In this document: one piece after another, positions 46,547-55,501 of the stretch
Layout of the letters: each line of letters begins with the position of its first letter
Position numbering within the stretch: position 1 is the first letter of the stretch
Assembly: GCF_900155385.1 (NCBI RefSeq)
Contig: NZ_LT699745.1
Location: 711,720 to 775,719 of the forward strand
DNA: 64,000 nt
Direction: 5' to 3'
Origin: Vreelandella massiliensis
GTDB taxonomy: Bacteria; Pseudomonadota; Gammaproteobacteria; Pseudomonadales; Halomonadaceae
The notes under the pieces: model-generated
Told to the model about the DNA's origin: nothing
What the model saw: only the letters and a program-made list of their open reading frames with translations
The model's database searches: none
Translations under genes and position numbers: made by a program

Positions 46547-49355
46547 AGGTCACCTCAATCCGCCCGGGACGAGGACGGGAGAAGCGAAGAAAGGTGCTGC
46601 CATCCCGCTGCTGAATTTGAGCGCCGGGGGCGGAAACCTCGCAGCCTTGGGTGGCGGCGAGCTCCACGGACAAGGGCACGTGTTCCGCCGCCAAGCGGAT
46701 ACTCAATTGGTCCGGCGAGGCGGCCCGCCACTCCTGAATGCGGCCGTTGGCATGGCGTAAATGCGGCAGCTGAGGTGCTTTGGGAGTGAAATACACCACC
46801 GCCTCGCCCTGGCCGGTGAGGGCGATATAGCGCCCCGACGCAATATCGCGCACTCCGGCGACACCCGTTGACCGGCGCAGATCGGGCCAGCCCATTGTTG
46901 AAGGTATGCGCAGCGTGCGCATGTGGTCGGCGCCGCGAATTTGCCAGCCGCCATCCAGGCGCCGGGCAATACCGGTGGAGTACCACTGGGTGGCCACATC
47001 GCTCCAGTCACTGGCGAAAAGCGGCAGGGTTTCTTGGGTTTCAACGTATTCGTACACCTGATGCAGCGCACGCAAGGCACCGGGGCTGGCTGCCGAATAG
47101 AAGTGGTAGTAGATATCGATGGGTTTCAAGCGCCGGGGGTGATCGGTGATCTGGTACGTTTCGATGGCGCGACGATAGCCCCATAGCGGACCCAGCATGT
47201 TGTTGGTGTAGACATTTTCATTGATCTGCGGGGCGTACACCTGCAAATAGCGACCTTGTGGACGCAGCATCGGCGATACCCGGGTCATGGTGGGGTTGCT
47301 GTGGGTCACGCTGGTATTGCCGCCGTTGATGTTGCGCAGCCCCAGCTTGTCGGCAATCGCCAGTGCTTTTTCCGGGGGGAGCGAGTTGCCGGTCCACAAC
47401 ACCACCTTCACCGGCTTGCCGGCCGGGGCCAGATGGCGATTGATATAGTCGGTGGAGCCGGCGATCTCGCGCTCCAGGGAGAAGCGGTAGCCGGGTATCG
47501 GCATGTTGTAGTTGAACCCCGCGGCAGTCTCTCCCTGCCCGGCCATTTCCCCTTCCACTAGGCTCTCCCATTCAAAGGGGTGGCTGAATGTATGGGTGGC
47601 GACTTCTACCCATGGTAAGGCGAAAATGCGGCGGGCAAGCGGCTCAAGGTTGGCTCGGTATTGGGGGTAGAGGCCTTCGGGACCCACTTCGCCTTCGATG
47701 ATGGAGACGGTGGTGGGCACCTGATAGCGCATCAAAATATCCGACAGTATCTTTTCGCCGGTGAAGGGGGTACCGGGCAGGTCGGCACGGCTGACAAAGG
47801 CGTCACCGTCTATCTGGGTCATCCAGTAGCGAGCGCCGTTTTCCGTCGTGGCATCGGCCACTGGCATCTCCGGCAGGGCCAGGGCACGCTGGAGAAAGGC
47901 GAAGGGGTCGAGGTTCCAGCGATGCTGATATTCGCTCGCCGTCTGTAAGACCCAAGGATAGCTGGCTAAGCCGCCCCAGGCGCCCGTCACGATGGGTGAC
48001 ACGGTGTCACCGCTGGGGGTACGCAGTGTCAGGTGGGCGGTCAAGCCCTCTCCCACCAGCCGATAGCTGGTCTGCGGTAAAGGCGGCGGTTGGGAAAACC
48101 CTTCGAAGTCAACCAGTGAGTCATGCTCGACCAGCGTTAGGTCCTGCGCGGCCAGGCCATGAACCGCTTGAAGCCCCATCAGACTGCTCAGGCCGCCTGA
48201 CAAAGGGATGCCCGGATCGCCGACAATGGCGGCGCGCAGCCCGTCCTCCATCTGTCGCTGCAACCACTCGCTATAGGCGGTGGTGCTGCTCACTGAGTCG
48301 TTAAACCAGGTGACCACGCCGGCATAGCGGCCGTGCAGCACGTCGCTGGGGAGAGGGCCGTTCACGTCCCGGTATTCAGCGCCATAGCCATGGTATTCAA
48401 GAGGCATGGCGAGGTATTGGTGTGCATTGGTGTAGGCCAATTCGCCGGCTTCCGTCTCCTCCTTGTCGAACAGAATAAGCACCCGCCGGGGGATGGTCTC
48501 GATCAGCCCGACGCCGACCTGGTTCAACTGGGGAACGCTCACCCAAGGGATAAAGCCTTCAGCATGAATGCGTTGGGCGGTTTCGCGTGCCAAGGCACGA
48601 TCAGCGGCGGGTACATAGTCGATGGCGATGGCCGGCAGCCCATAGTGGTCGCGTACGCGTGCAAGTTGCTGGTAAAGCCAAGCCTGGTCGGCCTCGGGCA
48701 CCGCGCCGAAGATGTCGGTTGAAGGGTTCCAGCCGCGGTAGAGGGATTCCGCCGCCACACCAATAATGTCCTCGTGCACCTTATCCAGGATCTCGAAGCC
48801 GCGATTGAGCAGTAACTGGATACCGGGAAACTCACGCCGTATCCGGGTGATGATCTCAACCAGGGCAGCCTGCTGGCGATCAGCGGCACTACCCTCGGGC
48901 GCAAAAAGGCGATAACTATCCAGGGTATCGAGAAAAAGCCCCCGGTAGCCCGCTTCCCAGAGCGGCCGTATATGCGTCTCAATCAGAAAATTCTGCCACT
49001 CGGGGTGAGTCAAATCGGCGACCCGGCTGTTCCAAGCCGCGTTGTGTGTCACCAGCGCATCGGTGGGCAAGTCGACGCCTGCACCCCGCCAGGCATCCAG
49101 CTCACCGATGCTCACATAGGCCAGCGGCTGGCCCCCGTGTTGCCCAAGCAAGCGCTGTTTGTGGCTATCCACGTTGGCGGCTTCCACCACGATCCAGTCA
49201 AACTGCGAAAGCAGCTCCACGGGCACGTCATTGCCGTAGTAGAAGGCAACGCTGGGAGCGCTCACCGGCTCAGCGGTTTGAGCATGAGCCGGAGCAAAGG
49301 GCTGGAGAAGCACCATCACCGCTCCCAGTAGCGCGCTACACAACGGTTTATTCAT
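46533..49355 (-). CDS. pelA: Pel periplasmic deacetylase and hydrolase PelA
   Basis: PelA partly deacetylates the Pel chain and has a glycoside hydrolase domain that clears stray polymer. The 940-residue protein has a signal peptide (MNKPLCSALLGAVMVLLQPF to AHAQ). The hydrolase domain (about 35-290) has candidate catalytic residues Asp143 or Asp146 in FLDTLDSY and Glu203 in AAESLYRG. The central reductase-like linker region is followed by the polysaccharide deacetylase domain (about 500-800), with the metal ligands Asp518 in QIDGDAF and the His pair 588 and 592 in ATHTFSHPF, and a C-terminal beta-sandwich. The ATG at 49355 follows GAAGGTGA. Residue numbers are my count. Confidence 0.95.
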   Translation of the reverse strand: MNKPLCSALLGAVMVLLQPFAPAHAQTAEPVSAPSVAFYYGNDVPVELLSQFDWIVVEAANVDSHKQRLLGQHGGQPLAYVSIGELDAWRGAGVDLPTDALVTHNAAWNSRVADLTHPEWQNFLIETHIRPLWEAGYRGLFLDTLDSYRLFAPEGSAADRQQAALVEIITRIRREFPGIQLLLNRGFEILDKVHEDIIGVAAESLYRGWNPSTDIFGAVPEADQAWLYQQLARVRDHYGLPAIAIDYVPAADRALARETAQRIHAEGFIPWVSVPQLNQVGVGLIETIPRRVLILFDKEETEAGELAYTNAHQYLAMPLEYHGYGAEYRDVNGPLPSDVLHGRYAGVVTWFNDSVSSTTAYSEWLQRQMEDGLRAAIVGDPGIPLSGGLSSLMGLQAVHGLAAQDLTLVEHDSLVDFEGFSQPPPLPQTSYRLVGEGLTAHLTLRTPSGDTVSPIVTGAWGGLASYPWVLQTASEYQHRWNLDPFAFLQRALALPEMPVADATTENGARYWMTQIDGDAFVSRADLPGTPFTGEKILSDILMRYQVPTTVSIIEGEVGPEGLYPQYRANLEPLARRIFALPWVEVATHTFSHPFEWESLVEGEMAGQGETAAGFNYNMPIPGYRFSLEREIAGSTDYINRHLAPAGKPVKVVLWTGNSLPPEKALAIADKLGLRNINGGNTSVTHSNPTMTRVSPMLRPQGRYLQVYAPQINENVYTNNMLGPLWGYRRAIETYQITDHPRRLKPIDIYYHFYSAASPGALRALHQVYEYVETQETLPLFASDWSDVATQWYSTGIARRLDGGWQIRGADHMRTLRIPSTMGWPDLRRSTGVAGVRDIASGRYIALTGQGEAVVYFTPKAPQLPHLRHANGRIQEWRAASPDQLSIRLAAEHVPLSVELAATQGCEVSAPGAQIQQRDGSTFLRFSRPRPGRIEVTCGAR

Positions 49356-49384
49356 GACAGTCACCTTCGGGAGTCAGCCTGTGG

Positions 49385-50356
49385 TCAGGCGTTGGCAGAT
49401 AGAGCGGTGGGGCGAGCCATCCGGACTTGACGTTGATAGTTGATCAGCTCGGCCAAGCCTTGCTGCAATGACCACTGCGGCTCAAGCGCCAACCACGCCA
49501 ACAAGCGCTGCGTATCGCCGCAGGAGTGGCGGATATCCTCGGCTTTGGCGGGCATGTGTCGAGCAGGGAGGTGGCACTGGCTCAGGTGCCTAAGATGCCC
49601 AAGCAGGTTGAGAAGATCGATGCTCTTGCCGGTTGCCACGTTGCAGACGCCATCCTGCGGGCTTAGCAGGGCGGCAAGGTTGGCCCGGGCAATGTCGCCG
49701 ACATAGATGAAATCCCGCGACTGATGCCCATCACCGAAGATAACAGGCGCCTGATGATCGAGTAGCCGGTCGAGAAACCGAGCGATGACACCGGCATAGG
49801 GGGAGTGAGGGTCTTGGCGCGGGCCGTAGACATTAAAATAGCGTAACCCCATGCTGGGTAAGCCATGCAGGCTATGCAGCAAAGCGGCATAGCGTTCATC
49901 GACCCATTTTTCCAGCCCATAGGGCGACAAGGGCTGAGTGGCGCACTCTTCTTGCAAAGGTAGCTGGCTAGGTGAGCCGTACACCGCTGCGGAGGAAGCG
50001 TAGACCAGCTTGGTTACCTTGGCCTGGGCAGCGGCGTGCATCACGTTGAGAGCCCCTAGGATATTGTGGGTGGCAGAGCCAACGGGATCTTCCACTGAAC
50101 TGCTCACCGACACCTGGGCTGCGAGGTGCAAGCAGTGGGTAATACCGTGCATGGCGGTTTTTACATCATCGGCATGCCGGATATCGCCCCGCATGAACTC
50201 AAGTCGTGGGTGTATGGGGAGGTTACTTAGGTGGCCATTGGAGAGATTATCCAGAACCCGCACGTTAAAGCCGTGCTGGAGTAATAATTCGACGCTGTGC
50301 GAGCCGATAAACCCAGCGCCGCCGGTTACCAGCACCTGCTTTTTGAGTGTGGACAT
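49385..50356 (-). CDS. UDP-N-acetylglucosamine C4-epimerase, PelX-like
   Basis: The 323-residue short-chain epimerase has the Rossmann motif [11 protein letters not shown] near residue 10, ASSAAVYGSP with the catalytic Ser region, YGLEKWVDERY with the catalytic YxxxK, and the substrate-binding [11 protein letters not shown]. It lies 29 bp upstream of pelA on the same strand, first in the operon. In some Pseudomonas species PelX, a UDP-GlcNAc C4-epimerase, occupies this position and supplies UDP-GalNAc for Pel, so the same role is likely; UDP-glucose 4-epimerase activity is an alternative. I use MSTLKKQVLVTGG because a GGGAGAG ribosome site precedes its ATG. Confidence 0.87.
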   Translation of the reverse strand: MSTLKKQVLVTGGAGFIGSHSVELLLQHGFNVRVLDNLSNGHLSNLPIHPRLEFMRGDIRHADDVKTAMHGITHCLHLAAQVSVSSSVEDPVGSATHNILGALNVMHAAAQAKVTKLVYASSAAVYGSPSQLPLQEECATQPLSPYGLEKWVDERYAALLHSLHGLPSMGLRYFNVYGPRQDPHSPYAGVIARFLDRLLDHQAPVIFGDGHQSRDFIYVGDIARANLAALLSPQDGVCNVATGKSIDLLNLLGHLRHLSQCHLPARHMPAKAEDIRHSCGDTQRLLAWLALEPQWSLQQGLAELINYQRQVRMARPTALSANA

Positions 50357-50479
50357 GAGTACTCTCCCTAGCCTTTTTAGACAATCGTAGTGCTCGCGCC
50401 AAGAAACGAGATGATACAAGCAAGGCGCTATGTATCGTTAAATCTAATTTTGTTTACATTTTGATACAAGTAGCGGAAG

Positions 50480-50519
50480 GATGATATTTCTCATCAAGAT
50501 AGTATGATTTTTCTCATAC
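50480..50519 (-). promoter_or_regulatory. Two operator-like inverted repeats upstream of the pel operon
   Basis: Two 14-bp sites, 50481-50494 (ATGATATTTCTCAT) and 50504-50517 (ATGATTTTTCTCAT), differ at one base and are 23 bp apart, about two helical turns. Each is an inverted repeat: GATGA...TCATC (50480-50484/50491-50495) and GTATGA...TCATAC (50502-50507/50514-50519). They lie 125-165 bp upstream of the pelX-like start and could bind a dimeric regulator of the pel operon. The regulator is not evident. Confidence 0.55.
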
Positions 50520-50579
50520 CATGAGGGTTGGGGTTTTAGGTAAGCAGGGAAGGGATGCCATCAGAGGGGATGTGTTATC

Positions 50580-50605
50580 AAGGCCAGCCGCTTGTAGCTG
50601 GCCTT
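50580..50605 (-). terminator. Hairpin after rpiA, possible terminator
   Basis: Nine-base arms AAGGCCAGC (50580-50588) and GCTGGCCTT (50597-50605) with an 8-base loop lie about 34 bp after the rpiA stop. There is no T run after it on the minus strand, so it is a weak terminator or a processing hairpin. Confidence 0.45.
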
Positions 50606-50638
50606 AAAAATCGGAAAGGTGATAACGGACCGGGTTAT

Positions 50639-51313
50639 TTACCGCAGCGCGGTGCGCTCGACGCCATCCGCCGTGCCAAGTAGTAGTACATCGGCGCCGC
50701 GGGCAGCGAACAAGCCGTTGGTGACCACCCCGACAATATTATTAAGGGTCGCTTCCATCGCTTTGGGGTCGTCGATCATAAAGTCGTAGCAATCAATGAT
50801 CTGGTTGCCGTTATCGGTCACCACACCCTCGCGGTAAACCGGCTCGGCGCCAAGTTTCACAAGCTCCCGGGCGACGTAAGAGCGCGCCATGGGAATGACT
50901 TCAATGGGTAAGGGAAATGCGCCTAGCTGGGCGACGTACTTGGAGCCATCGGCGATGCAGATAAAACGCTGTGAGCACGCCGCCACGATTTTCTCCCGGG
51001 TAAGCGCCGCACCGCCGCCTTTGATCATCTGTAGGTGAGCGTTTACTTCGTCGGCGCCATCGATATAAAAAGGCAGGGTGCCGCTACTGTTGAGTTCCAG
51101 CACATCGATACCCACGTCTTTTAAGCGTTTGGCGCTGGCATCCGAGCTTGCCACCGCGCCCTTGAAACGGTCGGCGAAGTTGCCCAGGCGGTCGATAAAT
51201 AAGTTGGCCGTGGAGCCGGTGCCAATACCGAGCACGGTCTCTTTCTCCAGCCAGGGTTCGATCTCTTTTATCGCCGCATCAGCCACGGCGGCTTTCAGTT
51301 CGTCTTGAGTCAT
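50639..51313 (-). CDS. rpiA: Ribose-5-phosphate isomerase A
   Basis: RpiA interconverts ribose 5-phosphate and ribulose 5-phosphate in the pentose phosphate pathway. The 224-residue protein starts [25 protein letters not shown], has [44 protein letters not shown] (key DGADEV, with Asp85 and Asp88, and [11 protein letters not shown]), and [14 protein letters not shown]. All active-site groups known in E. coli RpiA are present. It is divergent from ilvA, sharing about 200 bp of upstream DNA, the usual gammaproteobacterial arrangement. Confidence 0.97.
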   Translation of the reverse strand: MTQDELKAAVADAAIKEIEPWLEKETVLGIGTGSTANLFIDRLGNFADRFKGAVASSDASAKRLKDVGIDVLELNSSGTLPFYIDGADEVNAHLQMIKGGGAALTREKIVAACSQRFICIADGSKYVAQLGAFPLPIEVIPMARSYVARELVKLGAEPVYREGVVTDNGNQIIDCYDFMIDDPKAMEATLNNIVGVVTNGLFAARGADVLLLGTADGVERTALR

Positions 51314-51516
51314 GGAGCGCCTTTCGTTGGGTCAAAGGGAAGCGTTGGTAAAACTATTCAATCAAAACAGTGCAGGCACAGTATAGCGGGGGAAAAGCGC
51401 GCTGCCGATGTTGCTAACGGCGCTGAAGTGCTAGACGCCACTAGGCGCTATCTGCTACCAATAGGGGCTTTGTCCGATCTGCGCCGCGATGGCCATCACT
51501 CCTGTGGGATACCAGC

Positions 51517-53031
51517 ATGCTCGAAGCTACCGTGAAGAAAATCCTCCAAGCCCGCGTTTACGAAGCGGCTTGCGAGACCCCGATTTCCCCCGCGCCTTTT
51601 CTCTCACGCCGCTTCAACAATACGATTTTAATTAAGCGTGAAGATCTACAGCCGGTCTTCTCCTTTAAGATTCGGGGCGCCTATAACAAGATGGCGCAGC
51701 TAAACGATGAGCAGAAAGCCAAGGGCGTCATTGCCGCTTCCGCCGGTAACCATGCCCAGGGGCTGGCCATGGCGGCCAAACAGATGGGGGTCAAAGCCAC
51801 CATCGTCATGCCGCGGATCACCCCAGAGATCAAGGTACAAGCGGTGCGCGCCCGTGGCGCGAAAGTCGTGCTGAAAGGCGATGCGTTCGCCGCGGCCGCC
51901 GAGCATGCCCAGGCGTTGATCCAAGAGCACGGCTACACCTACATTCCGCCGTTTGACGATATCGACGTGGTGGCCGGCCAAGGCACCATCGCGGTGGAGA
52001 TGCTGCGCCAGCACGCCGGGCCCATCGATGCGATTTTCGTCCCCGTGGGCGGCGGCGGGCTCATTGCCGGTGTGGCGGCTTACGTGAAGTATTTGCGCCC
52101 GGATATCCAAGTCATCGGGGTGGAGTCCGAGGATAGCGCCTGCCTAAAAGCGGCGCTTGCCGCCGGTGAGCGCGTGGTGCTGGATCAAGTCGGGGTATTT
52201 GCCGAGGGGGTCGCGGTGGCGCAAATTGGTGAGGTGCCGTTCTCGATCATGCAGCACCTGATCGAAGATGTGATTACCGTCACCGCCGATGAGATGTGCG
52301 CCGCGGTGAAGGATATTTTCGAGGATACCCGCGCGGTGTCGGAAACGTCCGGGGCGCTGTCGCTCGCGGGGTTGAAGAAGTACATTCAGCAGACGGGCGC
52401 GGAAGGCCAGACGCTGATGTGCATCAATTCCGGCGCGAACACCAATTTCGACCGGCTGCAGCATATTGCCGAGCGCACTTCGCTTGGCGAGCAGCGCGAG
52501 GCGATTTTAGCCGTCACCATCGCCGAGAAGCCCGGCAGCTTTAAAAAGTTCTGCCGCACGCTGGGTAAGCGTATGGTCACCGAGTTTAGCTACCGCTACG
52601 CCGATGAAAACGAAGCGCATATTTTTGTCGCCGTGCAGGTCAAGCCGGGCGGAGAGGATCGTCAAGCCGTGATCGACAAGCTCACCGAGGCGGGGTATCA
52701 GGTCGAGGATTTGACCGACAACGAGCTGGCCAAGCTGCACATTCGCCACTTGGGTGGTGGGCGGCCGAGCGAGCACTTTGCCGAAGAGCTCTACCGCTTT
52801 GAATTCCCCGAGCGCCCGGGGGCGCTGATGAACTTTCTCACGCAGCTGCCACAAGACTGGAATATCTCGCTGTTCCACTACCGCAACCACGGGGCGGCCT
52901 ACGGTCGTGTGCTGGTCGGGATGCAGGTGCCTAACGGCGACCGGGTGAACGTGGAGAAGCACCTGGATACGATCGGCTACCGCTACTGGAAGGAGAGCGA
53001 TAACCCTGCCTACCGGCTCTTTATGGCGTAG
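51517..53031 (+). CDS. ilvA: Threonine ammonia-lyase, biosynthetic
   Basis: IlvA deaminates threonine to 2-oxobutyrate, the first step to isoleucine. The 504-residue protein has the PLP-binding Lys51 in FSFKIRGAYNK, the SAGNHAQGLA substrate loop, the PVGGGGLIAG phosphate-binding loop and NSGANTNFDRL with the family Ser/Cys position. Two C-terminal ACT-like regulatory domains follow (about 335-500, e.g. TIAEKPGSFKKF and EFPERPGALMNF), which fit isoleucine inhibition and valine activation. It diverges from rpiA. The start ATG gives MLEATVKKILQARVYEAACETP. Confidence 0.97.
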   Translation: MLEATVKKILQARVYEAACETPISPAPFLSRRFNNTILIKREDLQPVFSFKIRGAYNKMAQLNDEQKAKGVIAASAGNHAQGLAMAAKQMGVKATIVMPRITPEIKVQAVRARGAKVVLKGDAFAAAAEHAQALIQEHGYTYIPPFDDIDVVAGQGTIAVEMLRQHAGPIDAIFVPVGGGGLIAGVAAYVKYLRPDIQVIGVESEDSACLKAALAAGERVVLDQVGVFAEGVAVAQIGEVPFSIMQHLIEDVITVTADEMCAAVKDIFEDTRAVSETSGALSLAGLKKYIQQTGAEGQTLMCINSGANTNFDRLQHIAERTSLGEQREAILAVTIAEKPGSFKKFCRTLGKRMVTEFSYRYADENEAHIFVAVQVKPGGEDRQAVIDKLTEAGYQVEDLTDNELAKLHIRHLGGGRPSEHFAEELYRFEFPERPGALMNFLTQLPQDWNISLFHYRNHGAAYGRVLVGMQVPNGDRVNVEKHLDTIGYRYWKESDNPAYRLFMA

Positions 53032-53324
53032 GGTTATGGATCAGTGTCTCTATGCGGTAGTGTAACGTAATGTGTTTGAAGTGAGTGGATACTTACTCGC
53101 TACCCCTGCACTGCCGTGCTGTGTGATCAAAGGCAAACGCTTAAACTAACGCTGTTCGATAACGCCTTTAGCCATTGCGAGACGTAGCCGATTGGCCCTA
53201 TAGTCGCTAATGAAATAGTCGTCAGCAAAATAGTGTAAAAACCTCATCTCTTGAGCACCGACCGACTAGCAAAGAAAAATTATTATCTAACGTTTGGCAC
53301 TGTGGTAAATCGTGGAGAAGTAAC

Positions 53325-53423
53325 ATGCGTCGGAAAAAGCCAGATATGGTCATGTCTTTGATGGTGGTGTTTGCGCTGGGGGTATTGGTAACGGGGTACG
53401 CGCAGGCGCTCGCCGGCAGCTAA
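53325..53423 (+). CDS. Small single-span membrane protein, 32 residues
   Basis: A short frame starts MRRKKPDMVMSLMVVFALGV and ends QALAGS. It has a basic N-terminus followed by one membrane helix. A good ribosome site, GGAGAAG, lies 5 bases before the ATG, and a terminator follows 27 bp after the stop, so it looks like a real monocistronic gene. I do not recognise a named family; short proteins of this style occur in related bacteria, but I cannot verify that here. The 290 bp between ilvA and this frame contain no other gene I can support. Confidence 0.7.
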   Translation: MRRKKPDMVMSLMVVFALGVLVTGYAQALAGS

Positions 53424-53450
53424 CGCTTCCTACTCGCGCTAAAACATCCC

Positions 53451-53487
53451 AAAAAGGCCGCGTTGCATTTAGCCACGCGGCCTTTTT
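53451..53487. terminator. Bidirectional terminator between the small ORF and ygfA
   Basis: Thirteen-base arms AAAAAGGCCGCGT (53451-53463) and ACGCGGCCTTTTT (53475-53487) form a perfect stem with A and T tails on both sides, so it can work on either strand. Confidence 0.93.
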
Positions 53488-53503
53488 GCGCCTGTGTATG
53501 GCG

Positions 53504-54142
53504 TTAGGGCCGGACGATGTGGGTATCGGTGACAATGGCGCTGAGCGGGATATCCCAGGGTTCCGTGGGCAGCTTATCCACCTCCTGGCAAGCGTGGGCG
53601 ACACCGATCAGCCTCGGGGCCGGGCGGCGGTGGCGGATAAACGCCAGCGTGCGGTCGTAAAAGCCGCCGCCCATGCCCATGCGATTGGCGTTGGCGTCAA
53701 ACCCCACTAGCGGAACGAGCATCGTGTCCAGCGCCCAAGCGGGCAGGCGGTTGCGGCGCTGGGCGCTAAAGCGCAGCTCAGGCTGCCAAATGTTGAAGCG
53801 GTTTTTGATCATCGGGGTGTCGGGGCGATAAGCCACAAACCAGAGCGAATTGTCCGCTAACGGGCGCAGGACGGGCAGGTAAACGCCGACGCCACGCTGG
53901 CGCAGCCAGGGAATGATCGGTGTGGGGTCGATTTCACCGTGAACGGGGAGATAGAGGCTAATGCGCTTGGCGCGCTGGATCTCGGGCAGTGCTTTGAGGC
54001 GCTTGCTCAGTTTTTCGGCGGCAAGGCGCTGTGCTTGGGGCGAGAGAAGGCGGCGGCGGCGTTTTAGCGCGCGGCGCAGGGCAGTTTTTTCAAGCGGTGT
54101 TGTGGTGGCGCGATGGTGGGCGGTGGCGTCGTCAGTGAGCAT
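53504..54142 (-). CDS. ygfA: 5-formyltetrahydrofolate cyclo-ligase
   Basis: The enzyme (also called Fau) converts 5-formyltetrahydrofolate to methenyl-tetrahydrofolate with ATP. The 212-residue protein has KTALRRALKRRRRLLSPQAQ, the ISLYLPVHGEIDP strand, and the ATP and folate signature ending GFDANANRMGMGGGFYDRTLA, with the GMGGGFYDR loop. The start gives MLTDDATAHHR; its first 18 residues are poorly conserved, so an internal start is possible. It lies after the 6S RNA gene and is probably transcribed with it, as in E. coli ssrS-ygfA. Confidence 0.94.
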   Translation of the reverse strand: MLTDDATAHHRATTTPLEKTALRRALKRRRRLLSPQAQRLAAEKLSKRLKALPEIQRAKRISLYLPVHGEIDPTPIIPWLRQRGVGVYLPVLRPLADNSLWFVAYRPDTPMIKNRFNIWQPELRFSAQRRNRLPAWALDTMLVPLVGFDANANRMGMGGGFYDRTLAFIRHRRPAPRLIGVAHACQEVDKLPTEPWDIPLSAIVTDTHIVRP

Positions 54143-54159
54143 GTTAAGCCTTTCTTGGC

Positions 54160-54349
54160 AGTGGGTTCCCCAGAGTGCCGCTGTCGTTCTGGCCCTGAAC
54201 CCAAAGGTTCAGGTGGGTGGCCGCAGCCAAACCGTTAGGCTTTCCGTCGCACGGACATGCACACGGGTCTGGCTAGCATTTGGCCCCCTAGGTATTGCGC
54301 ATAGGCTCAAGGGACGTAAACGACTGGCGCACACCCCAGGGAACCTCTT
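54160..54349 (-). ncRNA. ssrS: 6S RNA
   Basis: The gap between zapA and ygfA is the standard location of 6S RNA. The minus-strand sequence runs from GGTTCCCTGGGGTGTGCGCC at the 5' end to GGCACTCTGGGGAACCC at the 3' end. The end segments pair to form the closing stem, and CCTTGAGCC near the start and CACCTGAACCTTTGGG with GGTTCAGGG near the 3' side resemble conserved 6S blocks. Length is about 190 nt, as expected. 6S RNA binds the sigma-70 holoenzyme in stationary phase. Ends are approximate. Confidence 0.92.
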
Positions 54350-54392
54350 CATCCTAACAGAGCGATGGCCGATACCAAAGGCAAGCGTGTCA

Positions 54393-54695
54393 TTAACGCC
54401 GGTGGGAGGCTTTTTCCAGCGCGCTCTCCAGCCGTTGGCTCAAGCGGGTGAGTTCGGCTTCGTCATCGCGGCGTTCATCCAGCGTTTCGAGTAACTCATG
54501 GGTAATATTGAGTGCCGCCATGATGGCGATGCGCTCGCTGCCTAAAACGCTGCTTTGTGCGTGAATGCCGTGCATGGCGCGGTCTAAGTAACGCGCGGCC
54601 CGCTCAAGCTTAGTCTCTTCGCCCGAGTCGCAGGCAATCATATAGCTGCGACCGAGGAGGGTAATTTCTTTGGTTGGCCGCTTAGCGGTACTCAT
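54393..54695 (-). CDS. zapA: Cell division protein ZapA
   Basis: ZapA bundles FtsZ at the division ring. The 100-residue protein starts MSTAKRPTKEITLLGRSYMIAC, has the N-terminal strand region with EITLLGRSYMIACDSGEE, then LERAARYLDRAMHGI, ERIAIMAALNITHELL and a C-terminal coiled coil ELTRLSQRLESALEKA. I take the start at 54695, where GGAG precedes the ATG; the open frame continues upstream without similarity. It is the first gene of zapA-ssrS-ygfA and diverges from ygfB. Confidence 0.94.
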   Translation of the reverse strand: MSTAKRPTKEITLLGRSYMIACDSGEETKLERAARYLDRAMHGIHAQSSVLGSERIAIMAALNITHELLETLDERRDDEAELTRLSQRLESALEKASHRR

Positions 54696-54860
54696 AAAGG
54701 CTCCGGCACGGGTCATTTGATTGACCGATGCGTTAACATCACTGCACAGGAAGGATAACCGGCGTTTACTATAAGAGAGCCGCTTGCGCGGGGTCAACGC
54801 GCGGGGCTGGGCGCTGCGTTTTTCTCATTCACACGATCTTTTGCCAAGCGAGTGATTTTT

Positions 54861-55439
54861 ATGTCCCTAATCGACGAGCGCCAGGATTTTTCCGACATCG
54901 CAGATGTGTTTCTCCTTCACGGCAGCATGCAGTCGCCGGCCTTTTTAGACGGACGGCTATGCGCGCTGTTGGCGCTAAAAGACCTGTCCGCTGAAGCGTG
55001 GCTTGACGAGGTGTGTATCACGCTAGGGGTCGACCAGCCCAAGGATCAAGAGAGCGGTGAGCGGCTACTCGGCTGGCGCAAACAGACCCTTGAGGCGCTG
55101 AGTGCCAGCGAAATGCACTACGCTCCGCTGCTGCCCGATGAACTTTTCTCCCTGGCCGAGCAGGCTCAAGGGCTCAAGGAGTGGGCGCAAGGTTTTGTCG
55201 AAGTGCTCGATGAAGCGGTGGATGACACCTTGCGCCAACGCTGGTCGCAAACCTTGCGTGAGGCGCTCGATGACTTGCCGGCGCTGGCGCAAATCGAGAC
55301 CGAGATCGACGATAGCCCAGAAAACGAGAACGATCTGTTCGCCCTTACCGAGCACGCGCGCATGGCGGCGATGATGCTGTATACCGAACAGCATCCCGGC
55401 CAGCCTCAGGTGGAGCAGTCCGATGCTCCGGTCCACTGA
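54861..55439 (+). CDS. ygfB: UPF0149 family protein YgfB
   Basis: The 192-residue acidic helical protein belongs to the YecA/YgfB (UPF0149) family. It includes DVFLLHGSMQSPAFLDGRLCALL, YAPLLPDELFSLAEQAQGLKEWAQGFVEVL (key part LKEWAQGF) and EIDDSPENENDLFALTEHARMAAMMLY (key part EHARMAAMML), the family's conserved core. Function is not settled; in Pseudomonas a homologue modulates ampDh3 expression. I use the ATG at 54861 rather than the GTG nine bases earlier. It opens ygfB-pepP-ubiH-ubiI, a conserved gammaproteobacterial unit. Confidence 0.92.
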   Translation: MSLIDERQDFSDIADVFLLHGSMQSPAFLDGRLCALLALKDLSAEAWLDEVCITLGVDQPKDQESGERLLGWRKQTLEALSASEMHYAPLLPDELFSLAEQAQGLKEWAQGFVEVLDEAVDDTLRQRWSQTLREALDDLPALAQIETEIDDSPENENDLFALTEHARMAAMMLYTEQHPGQPQVEQSDAPVH

Positions 55440-55501
55440 CCGCCCCCGCTCTTTGCCCTCACGTGGCCACCATCCGTCTTACCGATTGAAAAGGAGTTTG
55501 C

